From IMG/VR virus record IMGVR_UViG_3300033571_029303, positions 1 to 35,012 of that record: a stretch of DNA of 35,012 nucleotides. One strand, given 5' to 3'. A program made the position numbers and the translations under genes. This stretch comes from a virus. Shown piece after piece: positions 16,059-24,167 of this stretch; position 1 is the stretch's first letter, and the number at the start of each line of letters is the position of its first letter. The notes under the pieces are model-generated. The model searched no databases. It saw only the letters and a list, made by a program, of their open reading frames with translations, and was not told the DNA's origin.

Positions 16059-16736
16059 ATGAAGCATAAATACTTAGCCGAGATGAGTGTAAAATCCGGA
16101 GCCGTTAGTCAATTGCCTTCGGGTGTTTTGCGTGCTTTGGCTCCGTTGCTTGCGAAATTGTCCGGAAAAAGCAAAAACAAGTCGCAGCAAAAGACCGATG
16201 AAAAAATGATCAATTATATGGATCAAGGATGCGGTGGCGGTGGTTCGTATTCCAACCAACCAGCAGCCAGCACAACTCCTTCGGATCGTGAATGGGGTAC
16301 ATCATCGTCGGTGAACGCTTATTCTACCATGACTCCCGGACAATCGCAGTCGATTCGCGAAAGTGCCGAAGAAGAACGCAATCGTCGCGATTACAAGCGT
16401 TGGAAGCAATTGGTAAACATGGGTGCCAAGGAAATACAAGCCTTTTTGGACAGTCAAGACGGTAAAAAAGCAGGTCTCAGTCGTAAAGAAGCTTCCACAG
16501 CAGGTGCTGGTGGCGGCAGAATCACAAGCGGTCGCGACAGCGCACGAGCAATCATCCGAATGAAGAGCAAACCGTTCAGCGAATGGGATGCAAGCGACAT
16601 TCGATGGATGCGCAAGCAAATAAACTTTATCAGTCGCATGCGAGGAAATCCCGGAAAGTTGCGCGACGAACAAGGCAGACCCACCCGCAAGTTGCTGGCT
16701 CTCAAAGTATGGGGTCACAATCCATCAAAAGGTTAA
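16059..16736 (+). CDS. conserved phage-type protein of unknown function
   Basis: A 225-residue protein starting MKHKYLAEM, a short sequence that resembles the head-targeting N-termini of the genes downstream. Residues 1-100 are Ser/Gly/Gln rich and likely disordered (GCGGGGSYS). From about 105 to 225 it has a compact conserved-looking domain: IQAFLDSQDGKKAGLS, SGRDSARAIIRMK, DIRWMRKQINFISRM, GRPTRKLLALKVWGHNP. I have the impression this domain recurs in uncharacterised phage and bacterial proteins, but know no function. A ribosome site AAGGA lies in the end of the upstream gene. Confidence 0.6.
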   Translation: MKHKYLAEMSVKSGAVSQLPSGVLRALAPLLAKLSGKSKNKSQQKTDEKMINYMDQGCGGGGSYSNQPAASTTPSDREWGTSSSVNAYSTMTPGQSQSIRESAEEERNRRDYKRWKQLVNMGAKEIQAFLDSQDGKKAGLSRKEASTAGAGGGRITSGRDSARAIIRMKSKPFSEWDASDIRWMRKQINFISRMRGNPGKLRDEQGRPTRKLLALKVWGHNPSKG

Positions 16737-16747
16737 ATTCAGATATT

Positions 16748-16755
16748 TATAAATA
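16748..16755 (+). promoter_or_regulatory. T4-type late promoter TATAAATA
   Basis: An exact TATAAATA, the -10 element read by the T4 gp55 late sigma factor, lies in the only sizeable gap of the structural block, 28 bases before ATG 16784. This suggests late expression of the downstream virion genes. Confidence 0.7.
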
Positions 16756-16783
16756 AATAAGAGTAAAATCACAAGGAAAACCA

Positions 16784-17509
16784 ATGTTTAATAATCATAA
16801 TTTGCCCAAGTCGCTTATCAACGAAGTTGCCAACTTGCTTGGCACAACCAATTCGGATTTTGAACTTCCATCCGAGCTGCAAGAAATTGTGGCAGAAGCG
16901 GCGCGTGATTATGTGATGTGTCCCACACGAGAAGATCGCAAAGCCATCATCGAATGGCATATCGATCAAGTTATGGACATTAAAGACGTTGATTCGCAAG
17001 TGATTGTCAATTTTGAACGCGCAGTGGAATACACTGCTTTCAACGAAGCTGCGCCGATTGTTGGTGCAATTGGACGCGTGGCTATGCAAGCCGCTAAAAA
17101 TCCAGCGGTACAACAAGCGGCAGCAAAAATCGCTTCGGATGCCGTTGGCGGAATGATCAATCGAGCAAAGAAAAAGCTTGAACCCGAACTCACCAACGAA
17201 GCCAAAAAAAGAAGCTTTGGTGAAACTATGCGCCTCATGGCCAGACAAGCCGGAGTTCGTTTGGGACACAAGCAACCACAACCACAACCAGAAAAAAAAT
17301 CAATCGGCAACGTTCCTCTTGTGCACAAGGGTCCAGAGCCGATGCAAGATTCGGTCGATTACTCGCAACTCGTCCAAGCACTTTCCGAACTCAACGAACA
17401 AGAATTGAGTGCATATTTTGATATTGTAACTGTTGGTGAAGGTGGCATGCTTTCGGAACAGCAAGCCGAAGATCTTTACCGTGCGCTTGTTGAAGCAGAA
17501 ATCATTTAA
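16784..17509 (+). CDS. putative virion/head-associated protein with C-terminal NEQE-type motif
   Basis: A 241-residue protein. It has a helical N-terminus (LPKSLINEVANLLG), an Ala-rich central region around VGGMINRAKKK with basic clusters, a QPQPQPEKK linker, and a C-terminal helical motif YSQLVQALSELNEQELSAYF (193-212). The same motif recurs in the proteins at 20755 and, more weakly, 19655, so these proteins may dock on a common partner. It sits behind a TATAAATA late promoter with AAGGA as ribosome site. No enzymatic motif is seen; a scaffold or internal head role is inferred from context. Confidence 0.55.
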   Translation: MFNNHNLPKSLINEVANLLGTTNSDFELPSELQEIVAEAARDYVMCPTREDRKAIIEWHIDQVMDIKDVDSQVIVNFERAVEYTAFNEAAPIVGAIGRVAMQAAKNPAVQQAAAKIASDAVGGMINRAKKKLEPELTNEAKKRSFGETMRLMARQAGVRLGHKQPQPQPEKKSIGNVPLVHKGPEPMQDSVDYSQLVQALSELNEQELSAYFDIVTVGEGGMLSEQQAEDLYRALVEAEII

Positions 17510-17546
17510 CTAACAGACAAACAAAAATAACCAAGGAGATTTCTAG

Positions 17547-18497
17547 ATGCCCCTCTGGAACAATAAAGACTCAGAAAGCAGCAAACCAAGTTGGCTCACC
17601 GAAGAACAGAAGCGTCAGTGCTTCCGTACCGTTCGCGGATGGGAAATTCCGCTTGCGGGTCAAGGTTTCACCAACACAGCCGAAAACGTTTTCGGTTTGA
17701 CCAGCAACGGTACCACTGGTATTCCTTACCTGTACCGCTCGCCAAACTTTGTTGGTATGACCGAATTGCTTGTTGCCATGCCTATGGATCCTTCTGCCGC
17801 TGGCGTGACCAACGATTATCTTGCTGGTTTGCCAGCCACCGAAAAGCGTGGTGAAGTCAGTGGATTTGGTGGAACCGGTCCAACCAACGGAATTTACGGT
17901 GCAACCTCGGGTGATGATGTTCCCAACTACAAGCCATACATTACGGCTCCGGCTTCGGGTATCACCAACACGGCTCCTGGTACGATTGTTTATGCCACCA
18001 AGGGCATCACCAGCTACATTCCTGTAATCGCTTCGGATGCAAACTACACCGATGAACCAAAACTTTTTAGGTTTACTCTCGGTACCGCAGCCGCATCTAG
18101 TGGTCTTACGGGTTTGAGCCTCACATTTGGTGCTGGCTTTACTACCGGTACTTTTACGCATCTTTACAACACAATTCAAGCCACAGCCGGAACATCTGCT
18201 ATCACAGGTTCCACGCTCACCACTCGTCAGTTGTTGGTATTAAATCAGCCAACAACTCTCGTTGGTATGACCGCTGCTGGTTCCTACTGGGATCCTGCTA
18301 CCGCAACTTCTTATGTTGTGAACCGTTACGGTGGTTGGGGTGGCATCACTCAAGGTGCAGCCGTTTTGATTGTTGGTCCTTCGGCTGTAACCGGAAACTA
18401 CAGCTTGCGTCTCAGTGTGTTTGACGGTCGCGCTTCGGGTGGAGCAACCGGAACCGTAGACTTTACGCTCTCGATCACTAGCGGCACTTCTTATTGA
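17547..18497 (+). CDS. virion structural protein, beta-rich
   Basis: A 316-residue protein with a strong ribosome site AAGGAG. It opens MPLWNNKDSESSKPSWL, resembling the MPLWG...KPKWL opening of structural proteins of marine T4-like phages. The rest is rich in Gly, Thr, Ser, Ala and Tyr with alternating hydrophobics and few charges, as in beta-sandwich or Ig-like surface proteins. The end reads GATGTVDFTLSITSGTSY. It could be a head decoration or tail-surface protein. Cysteine is absent, as in many virion proteins. The stop overlaps the upstream part of the next reading frame. Confidence 0.7.
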   Translation: MPLWNNKDSESSKPSWLTEEQKRQCFRTVRGWEIPLAGQGFTNTAENVFGLTSNGTTGIPYLYRSPNFVGMTELLVAMPMDPSAAGVTNDYLAGLPATEKRGEVSGFGGTGPTNGIYGATSGDDVPNYKPYITAPASGITNTAPGTIVYATKGITSYIPVIASDANYTDEPKLFRFTLGTAAASSGLTGLSLTFGAGFTTGTFTHLYNTIQATAGTSAITGSTLTTRQLLVLNQPTTLVGMTAAGSYWDPATATSYVVNRYGGWGGITQGAAVLIVGPSAVTGNYSLRLSVFDGRASGGATGTVDFTLSITSGTSY

Positions 18498-18505
18498 GGA
18501 AACCG

Positions 18506-19246
18506 ATGAAACGTTACAAAGATCTTCGCGAAAAATTAAATGAAGATTCGGAAAGTTACTATGATGCCAAGTATCGTGTTGGTCCACTCGGAGGCAACAA
18601 CGAAGTAGACCAAGCGGATGCGGCAATTTTCGATCTTGCTCGTCCCGACAATGTTCGTCGCATCAACACTTATCTTGGTGCGGCTGGCGCAAAACCTGTT
18701 TTGGATCCAAATAGCGTTCTTCGTCAAATCCAGAAAAAGTTGTCGATGATTGGATTGCAGTTTAGCATTCCAACCAGCGACTTGGGTGGTAGATCTCGTT
18801 ACGGAACCAACGATGTTCCGGATGGTGGCGAGGGCACAACCACAAACGAATACCCACTTTCTTATTTGGGTGGTCGTTTTGGTGTTCTCGACAACACCGG
18901 AAAAATTGGTTACGACGACAACATCTCGCATCGATTGGGTCATGGTCTCAAACTTCGTGTTGTGTACCAAGACACTCCGAATGGTATGACTACGGTTGTG
19001 GCCAAAGTTGTAACTTCGGATTCCAACAACTCGGGAGAATTGAACGTTCCGAGCATGATGAAACAAGCAATCAACACCATGCGTGATGCGATGTCTAAAA
19101 ACGAAAACTACACCACACAGATGACTGGTATGACAACTGTGCTTCCAAAGCAAGGTGCCAGCGACGATACAGTCGCCGATGTGCAAACGACCGACAAGGT
19201 CGCCAGCATAATCGGTCGTCTGAGAAACATCACGCCGGGTCAATAA
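18506..19246 (+). CDS. putative virion protein with T4-like targeting N-terminus
   Basis: A 246-residue protein from ATG 18506, with GAGG 7 bases ahead overlapping the previous stop; an in-frame TTG at 18494 is less likely. The N-terminus MKRYKDLREKLNEDSES resembles the T4 capsid-targeting sequence, ending in a possible prohead-protease site LNE. The body contains PDNVRRINTYLG, a GGRSRYGTND loop and SMMKQAINTMRDAM. No enzyme motif is recognised. It lies directly after the structural protein and is likely a head or tail component. Confidence 0.6.
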   Translation: MKRYKDLREKLNEDSESYYDAKYRVGPLGGNNEVDQADAAIFDLARPDNVRRINTYLGAAGAKPVLDPNSVLRQIQKKLSMIGLQFSIPTSDLGGRSRYGTNDVPDGGEGTTTNEYPLSYLGGRFGVLDNTGKIGYDDNISHRLGHGLKLRVVYQDTPNGMTTVVAKVVTSDSNNSGELNVPSMMKQAINTMRDAMSKNENYTTQMTGMTTVLPKQGASDDTVADVQTTDKVASIIGRLRNITPGQ

Positions 19247-19260
19247 ATATATTATGATTT

Positions 19261-19650
19261 ATGAAATTCAAAAAACTTGATGATGATAATTTTTTGTTGT
19301 ACGCAATCAAGCACTATGATAATCCTCAATGTGTGAGCATGGAAGAGTTTTATCAGGATTTGTCCGCAATAATATATCTCAAAAGACTTTTTAAGAAATA
19401 CAAGAAATCAGGAGAAATTCGCGAACAGTTGGTTTTGAATCACACAATATTGTTGTACAACGTATTTGGTATCGAACCAGCCACACGAATACTTTTTTGG
19501 AAAATAGATAAAGAATATCATTCGCAGTTAAAAACTATTTTAATATTTTTGAATTATATAAAAGAGAATCATAACTACGGTGAATGGGATTTAGAAATGA
19601 ATCTCATTCCATTAGACGAAACCCTGGTGGAACGTTTAAGAAGGATTTAA
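19261..19650 (+). CDS. conserved T4-like phage protein of unknown function (129 aa)
   Basis: A 129-residue protein. The pattern FLLYAIKHYDNPQCVSMEEF, IIYLKRLFKKYKKSG, REQLVLNHTILLYNVFG and IPLDETLVERLRRI recurs in small proteins encoded beside structural genes of marine T4-like phages, where it is uncharacterised. It is more A+T rich than its neighbours. An AATAAATA string at 19242-19249, overlapping the upstream stop, may be a weak late promoter. The ribosome site is poor. It carries no targeting N-terminus and is probably a morphogenesis accessory factor rather than a processed internal protein. Confidence 0.65.
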   Translation: MKFKKLDDDNFLLYAIKHYDNPQCVSMEEFYQDLSAIIYLKRLFKKYKKSGEIREQLVLNHTILLYNVFGIEPATRILFWKIDKEYHSQLKTILIFLNYIKENHNYGEWDLEMNLIPLDETLVERLRRI

Positions 19651-19654
19651 CCCA

Positions 19655-20743
19655 ATGAAAAGCAACCACATGTCGATGATGCGCAATCATATTTTCAACA
19701 TCGCCGAAAAGAACAACCGTTCCAACAAGAGAATTCAGGAAGTTCGCAATCAGCGTTTGTTTGGAACCGAGCCATCGTATCTTGTGGTTGATTTGATGGA
19801 CGATGTGTATCAAATGAACGAACAGCAATTTTCGTTCTTCATGAATTCTTTGAACGTATACGATCGTCAGCGCGTTGATGATATTTTTGAAAGCGTATCG
19901 GATGCAATGGATTCGATGCTTGAATATCGTTCGCAATCCAAATGTTTGTTTGAACAATTCGACAGCTTGAGCGAAATGTTTTTGATTGAAGCTCAGATCG
20001 ACGTTTCCAAGAAGTTGCTGGGCGAACTTCAACGTCGTTTGGCTGCAGCCAAGCCGGACGATCTTTCTCAGATCACTGCTCTCAAAAGCAGCATCGAAAA
20101 AACCAAATCACGAATCGCTGCACTTGAAAAAGCCGGAAAAACCGGAGGAGAATTGGCTGGCACCAAGAAAGAAATTTCTGCTTTTGAAAAAGATGTCAAA
20201 TCCAAAACTTCTCCGGGTAAAAAACCAACATTGACATTGGATCAGTTTAAGAAATATCAAGAACTCGGCAAAAAGAAGGCAGAAACCGAAGCCAAACTCA
20301 AGGGAGAAAGCGGCGAAGCACAAAAAGCCAATCTGTTCTCGAAAGACAAAACTTCTCCGCTTGTGTCCAAGTACAATCTCAAACCGATTGAAAAGCCAGC
20401 CGAAAAACCCGAAGAAAAGCCTGCGGAAAAAACCGCAGAAAAGCCTGCGGAAAAACCAGTGGAAGCTCCAGCCGAAAAACCAAAGAGCTGGTGGCAAAAA
20501 TGGAAAGAAGATCAACGCAAGCACACCAACATCATGCTTAGCGATGCAGGCGAAGGTGCGGCTTACTACGCCAAGCGAGCACGTCAAATTGGTGGCGATA
20601 TCGCCAAGGGTACCGCTGAACTTGCTGGCAGAGGCTACGGAGCCACTTTGCGTGGTGGTGCAAACCTTTACGGTGCGGGTGTTGCGACCGGCAAGGCAAT
20701 CGCCAGACCAGTATACAATCGCATGCGCCCCACGACCGCTTGA
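19655..20743 (+). CDS. coiled-coil, EKPAEKP-repeat virion-associated protein
   Basis: A 362-residue protein. The N-terminal 110 residues contain DVYQMNEQQFSFFMNSLN (50-67), a weaker version of the NEQE motif in the proteins at 16784 and 20755. MFLIEAQ (about 108-114) is a plausible prohead-protease site. Then come long helical segments (SSIEKTKSRIAALEKA, KKKAETEAKLKG), a Pro/Glu/Lys repeat EKPAEKPEEKPAEK (about 245-275), and a C-terminal Gly/Ala/Arg-rich region. The layout suggests an extended scaffold or DNA-associated internal head protein. AAGGAT serves as ribosome site. No enzymatic motif. Confidence 0.6.
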   Translation: MKSNHMSMMRNHIFNIAEKNNRSNKRIQEVRNQRLFGTEPSYLVVDLMDDVYQMNEQQFSFFMNSLNVYDRQRVDDIFESVSDAMDSMLEYRSQSKCLFEQFDSLSEMFLIEAQIDVSKKLLGELQRRLAAAKPDDLSQITALKSSIEKTKSRIAALEKAGKTGGELAGTKKEISAFEKDVKSKTSPGKKPTLTLDQFKKYQELGKKKAETEAKLKGESGEAQKANLFSKDKTSPLVSKYNLKPIEKPAEKPEEKPAEKTAEKPAEKPVEAPAEKPKSWWQKWKEDQRKHTNIMLSDAGEGAAYYAKRARQIGGDIAKGTAELAGRGYGATLRGGANLYGAGVATGKAIARPVYNRMRPTTA

Positions 20744-20754
20744 AAGGAATTTTG

Positions 20755-21537
20755 ATGAAGAAGTTTCATCGATTCTACGAAGATGCTAGCACCGCCGCAG
20801 CCGAAGCTGCTGCCGAGGCTGCGGCTAAAAAAGCCGAAGAAGAAAAAAAGAAAGCAGCAAAAGAAGCCGAAGATGCAGCCAAGGCTGAAGCCGAAGCAGC
20901 CAAAGCCGAAGCTCTTGCCGCAAAAGCAGCCGAAGAACAAGCATTAAAAGACAAGATACGAGCGAAACAACTGCAAAAAAGTGCCGAAGAAATGGGCATT
21001 GCTCCTGCCACTGTAGCGAGTGCTGCTCGTGCGGGCGAACGAGCATTCACCGGACACACCCGAAGCATCGGAAATGTTCTTGTGGGAAGAGCGTTGGGTG
21101 GTGCGTATGGTGTGGCAAGAAAAGTAGGATCTATGGCTGTTGGTGCCGGTATTGCAACCGCCAAACAAGTGCCAACAGCAGCAGCAAACGTAGCGGGTGC
21201 CGGTATTGCAACCGCAAAAGCAGCGGGTCGAGCAATCAAAGCAACTCCATCGGCAGTTCCATCGGCAGTGTCTTCGTTGTACCAAAAGTTTCGTTCCGGA
21301 ACTTCCAAGTTGGCGGATCGCTTTAAATCTGGAAGACGAAGTGGTTTGACTTCGAGTTACGAATACTCGGAGTTGATTTCTACGATGTCGCAACTCAACG
21401 AACAAGAATTCAACGCTTTTGTTTCGCAATTGAACGACCAAGAATTTGAATTGGTTGAACAAGCAATCGAATCGATACAACCAACAAACGGATACACCAA
21501 CCTTAGAATGCGTTTGAATGAAAAATATGGTGAATAA
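20755..21537 (+). CDS. Ala-rich internal-head-type protein with targeting N-terminus and NEQE motif
   Basis: A 260-residue protein from ATG 20755 (AAAGGA before it); an in-frame TTG at 20740 is less likely. The N-terminus MKKFHRFYEDAS is T4-targeting-like. An Ala/Glu/Lys helix of about 55 residues follows, then a Gly/Ala-rich region with the repeated phrase AGAGIATAK, basic RFKSGRRSGLTSS, and the C-terminal motif YSELISTMSQLNEQEFNAF (204-222) shared with the protein at 16784. The pattern fits DNA-binding internal or scaffold head proteins. Low sequence complexity makes homology hard to judge. Confidence 0.6.
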   Translation: MKKFHRFYEDASTAAAEAAAEAAAKKAEEEKKKAAKEAEDAAKAEAEAAKAEALAAKAAEEQALKDKIRAKQLQKSAEEMGIAPATVASAARAGERAFTGHTRSIGNVLVGRALGGAYGVARKVGSMAVGAGIATAKQVPTAAANVAGAGIATAKAAGRAIKATPSAVPSAVSSLYQKFRSGTSKLADRFKSGRRSGLTSSYEYSELISTMSQLNEQEFNAFVSQLNDQEFELVEQAIESIQPTNGYTNLRMRLNEKYGE

Positions 21538-21556
21538 TCTTAATATTGGAGAACAT

Positions 21557-22246
21557 ATGAGCTTTAAAAAGTATTTGATCGAATCGCACCTTGATATGAC
21601 CAATTATCATATTGTTCAAAACAAAAACGGTACTTATTCGGTTCACTTTACCACCTCGGATGGCGACGATCAAGAAATACGCAAGCATGCTGCTGCTCAT
21701 GCTGCAATGCACATGAACAAAAAGATCGGCGAAAAACAATTCGATACGCAGCAACAAGCCGAACTTGCAGCTCAAAAAGCATTGAACGTAAAAGACGAAA
21801 AAGAAGGTTATCACGACGATATCGAAGAAGAAGCACCAACAAATGCTGTTGGTAGTGGCGAAAACATTGCAGGCATCAATCCTCCAGCCGGACCAGCTCC
21901 GCTCACCAGCGCAACCTTGAAGGGTGTTGCTGCCGGAATGACTCCGCAAGACATAGCCGATCGTCATGGTGTGAGTCTCGAAAAGATCACCAAGCAAATT
22001 CAAATGGGAATCAAGGTCGAAAAAGAGCACACCGACAACAAGAAAACAGCCATGAAGATTGCGATGGATCATGTGTACGAAGATCCAAAGTACTACAGCA
22101 AACTTGCAAAAATGGAAGGCAAGCCTAAAGACATCGGAAACGACACAAAGTTTATTGGAACCAAAGATCCTCTTGCGCAATATCGCGTCACCACGTTTCA
22201 AACACGACGCAATACCACCAACAAACCAGGAGATCAAACAATATGA
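21557..22246 (+). CDS. head-associated protein, DUF5661-like C-terminus
   Basis: A 229-residue protein from ATG 21557 with GGAGA 5 bases ahead; the frame is open further upstream over the previous gene's end. MSFKKYLIESHLD is a targeting-type N-terminus with an LIE-S cleavage-like site. A middle TNAVGSGENIAGI stretch and the C-terminal LEKITKQIQMGIKVEKEHT...AMKIAMDHVYEDPKYYSKL (about 147-192) look like DUF5661, a phage-associated family of unknown function. The His-rich helix HAAAHAAMHMNKK (about 46-58) is notable. The stop overlaps the next ATG (ATGA). Confidence 0.65.
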   Translation: MSFKKYLIESHLDMTNYHIVQNKNGTYSVHFTTSDGDDQEIRKHAAAHAAMHMNKKIGEKQFDTQQQAELAAQKALNVKDEKEGYHDDIEEEAPTNAVGSGENIAGINPPAGPAPLTSATLKGVAAGMTPQDIADRHGVSLEKITKQIQMGIKVEKEHTDNKKTAMKIAMDHVYEDPKYYSKLAKMEGKPKDIGNDTKFIGTKDPLAQYRVTTFQTRRNTTNKPGDQTI

Positions 22247-23190
22247 AAACCTTTTTTATGGCTTTGTTTGTGCTTTCGGCACTTTGCTTGAATGTAGGAT
22301 GTTCTTGGCGCGGAGAAGTTGAAACTCCAACGATAAAACCAATAAACGACAACACTGCTCAAAGCATCAGCTCGTCGGCAATTATTCAGTCCGACTCGAT
22401 CGCAAAAATCGGTGAAGCCAATGCTTCCAGCAAACAGTCGGTCGATTCGATTCGCGCAACCACCGACGAATCCAACAAAACCGCTGCGAGCATCGTGGAA
22501 AAAACCGAAGATGCTACGATCATCACCAGCGTAGATGCAATCATCAATCACAATCAAAAGATTCGTGAAGATGCAAATGCAATCGAAGCCAACAGCGAAA
22601 AGATACAATCGAATCTTGAATTGGCTCAAAAACAAAACGTTCAAATACAAAAAGACGCTCAAGCTGTTCAAAATTTACAACAAACTATAGCAAATCTTGA
22701 AAACGAAAAACAAAAATTGCAAAACGATGCAATTAAAAATCTGTACACCACACTGAGCTTTTTCTTTGGTTTGGGATTTCTCACGATCATTTCGGGACTG
22801 GTGTTGGCTTTCTTGGTGAACAAAAAGCTAGGTATGAGCATTGCGGGTCTTGGTGTGCTTGCGTTGGCTCTTGCTGCCGGTGCGATTTATTATCTCAAGG
22901 CTATTGCGGTTGTTGCGATTGTTATTATCATCGCAAGCATTGTGGTGTGTTTGGCGATCGGCGTTTGGCATGTGGTGCGTGAAAATCGTGAGAAGCGAAC
23001 ACTCGAACAAGCCAACATCGAAAATGTCACGCTTGTTCAGAAGATCAAAGAGCGTTTGGATCCCAACGCCAAAGTTGAAATCTTTGGCGAATACAAGCCG
23101 GGTCTTGCCAGCACAATACAAAGCGACAACACTCGTGATATTGTAAAGAAAGTTCGCCAGAAAATCGACAGCAACGGAGAAACTGTATGA
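22243..23190 (+). CDS. putative lipoprotein with coiled coil and three C-terminal membrane segments
   Basis: A 315-residue protein. The first 20 residues form a signal peptide, MKTFFMALFVLSALCLNVGC, with Cys20 as candidate lipidation site (the -3 residue Asn is not ideal). Residues about 50-165 are polar and helical with heptad features (IANLENEKQKLQND). Three hydrophobic spans follow near 168-192, 196-218 and 220-245, then a soluble charged tail. It must act at the host envelope, for example in lysis, exclusion or DNA entry. It is coupled by ATGA to head-type genes on both sides, an odd place for it. No family recognised. Confidence 0.6.
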   Translation: MKTFFMALFVLSALCLNVGCSWRGEVETPTIKPINDNTAQSISSSAIIQSDSIAKIGEANASSKQSVDSIRATTDESNKTAASIVEKTEDATIITSVDAIINHNQKIREDANAIEANSEKIQSNLELAQKQNVQIQKDAQAVQNLQQTIANLENEKQKLQNDAIKNLYTTLSFFFGLGFLTIISGLVLAFLVNKKLGMSIAGLGVLALALAAGAIYYLKAIAVVAIVIIIASIVVCLAIGVWHVVRENREKRTLEQANIENVTLVQKIKERLDPNAKVEIFGEYKPGLASTIQSDNTRDIVKKVRQKIDSNGETV

Positions 23191-23756
23191 AAAACTTCAA
23201 AGATTTCTTGAACGAAAGCACACAAGCCGAACGTGATCGTGCGATTGCCGCAAGATCCAAGAAAAAAGCAAGCGAAATTGAAGCGGAGATTGACGCTGGT
23301 GGTCAAACACCCGAACGACGTAGGGAATTACGCAAGAGTTTGACTGGTCAAAGAAGAACTGCTTTTGAAAAGGATACAGGAATTCCTTTTGACGTGTTTG
23401 CGAGTTTGTTGAAAAAGGAATCGTACAGTGCCGAAAACGATTACGAAGGCGAAATGGCTAGCAGCGAATTGCGCAACATCATCAGCAACGCTCAAGATGT
23501 TGAATCGATGCTCAAGCCAACCACCAAACTCGAAGCTTGGGTTCAAAGCAAAATCACCAAAGCCAACGACTACATAAACTCGGTGCGCGACTATCTCAAG
23601 AACACTCCGGGTGCGGTTGAAGAAGCACTCGATCCGGTTGGCCAAGAAGATGCCGACATCAACAACGATGGTGTGGTTGATGGCACCGACCGTTATCTCC
23701 GCAAACGTCGTCGTGCTATTGCCAAGGCTATGGCCAAACGAAAAGGTCGCAAATGA
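23187..23756 (+). CDS. head-associated protein with targeting N-terminus and dockerin-like calcium loop
   Basis: A 189-residue protein starting MKNFKDFLNEST, a clear capsid-targeting-type sequence with an LNE-S cleavage-like site. A second domain, EGEMASSELRNIISNA ... LEAWVQSKITKANDYI (about 88-128), is familiar from uncharacterised structural proteins of marine T4-like phages. Near the C-terminus DADINNDGVVDGTDRYL (about 154-170) has the D-x-N-x-D-G-x-x-D spacing of a dockerin/EF-hand calcium loop. The end is strongly basic (KRRRAIAKAMAKRKGRK). Likely a core or internal protein; overlaps both neighbours by 4 bases. Confidence 0.7.
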   Translation: MKNFKDFLNESTQAERDRAIAARSKKKASEIEAEIDAGGQTPERRRELRKSLTGQRRTAFEKDTGIPFDVFASLLKKESYSAENDYEGEMASSELRNIISNAQDVESMLKPTTKLEAWVQSKITKANDYINSVRDYLKNTPGAVEEALDPVGQEDADINNDGVVDGTDRYLRKRRRAIAKAMAKRKGRK

Positions 23757-24040
23757 AAAGCTTCAAGCAATTCATAACCGAACAACAAAAACCCGTTGCT
23801 CCCACTCCAAGATACAACACTCCGATCGTAAGAGATTTCACTAAAGGTCCAGTCAATATCGAACACGATGGAATCTTTAGTGCGTTTGCCAGTGGTCGTC
23901 GAGCAGGATTGAGTCCAACTTTCAATCCCGATCGCGTTCCAACAATTCAAAGAATAGTTCAATCTTTTAAAGTTGGTCAAAGACGCGGAACTTTCGGTCG
24001 CAGACGCAGACCCACCGATTCTCCCGAAACAACGGATTGA
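23753..24040 (+). CDS. small basic internal-protein candidate (95 aa)
   Basis: A 95-residue protein. MKSFKQFITEQQ is the best match here to the T4 targeting sequence (T4 internal proteins begin MKTYQEFIAE). The rest includes FSAFASGRRAGLSPTF, echoing FKSGRRSGLTSS in the protein at 20755, and a basic end GQRRGTFGRRRRP. Small, basic and targeted fits a DNA-associated protein packaged in the head and perhaps injected. It is the last gene before the strand switch, coupled to the preceding gene by 4 bases. Confidence 0.65.
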   Translation: MKSFKQFITEQQKPVAPTPRYNTPIVRDFTKGPVNIEHDGIFSAFASGRRAGLSPTFNPDRVPTIQRIVQSFKVGQRRGTFGRRRRPTDSPETTD

Positions 24041-24106
24041 AACAAGATTGATTATATATAAAAATTTGTCTAAGTTTCAATAAAAAATAAAAAATTATTT
24101 TAAAGC

Positions 24107-24132
24107 AAAAACTCGCCAAACGGCGAGTTTTT
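24107..24132. terminator. bidirectional intrinsic terminator between convergent blocks
   Basis: AAAACTCGCC-type arm (24107-24117) pairs with 24122-24132 around a short AAAC loop, with a G+C core CTCGCC/GGCGAG. The flanking runs give a T tract on both strands. It ends the rightward structural block and the leftward block that starts at the far end of the window. Confidence 0.88.
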
Positions 24133-24167
24133 TGTTGTTTTCATGTGAAAGTTGTGAAAGTTGTGAA

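Noticed and set aside
15351-16067. Long minus-strand open frame (238 codons) opposite the basic tail of the ATP-grasp fusion
   Set aside because: It mirrors a Lys/Arg-rich coding region, has Phe/Ala/Arg-biased composition and no ribosome site. The plus frame has domains and coupling.
20108-20587. Minus-strand open frame (159 codons) rich in Phe and Gly
   Set aside because: It is the complement of EKPAEKP and Lys/Glu repeats, a typical shadow frame.
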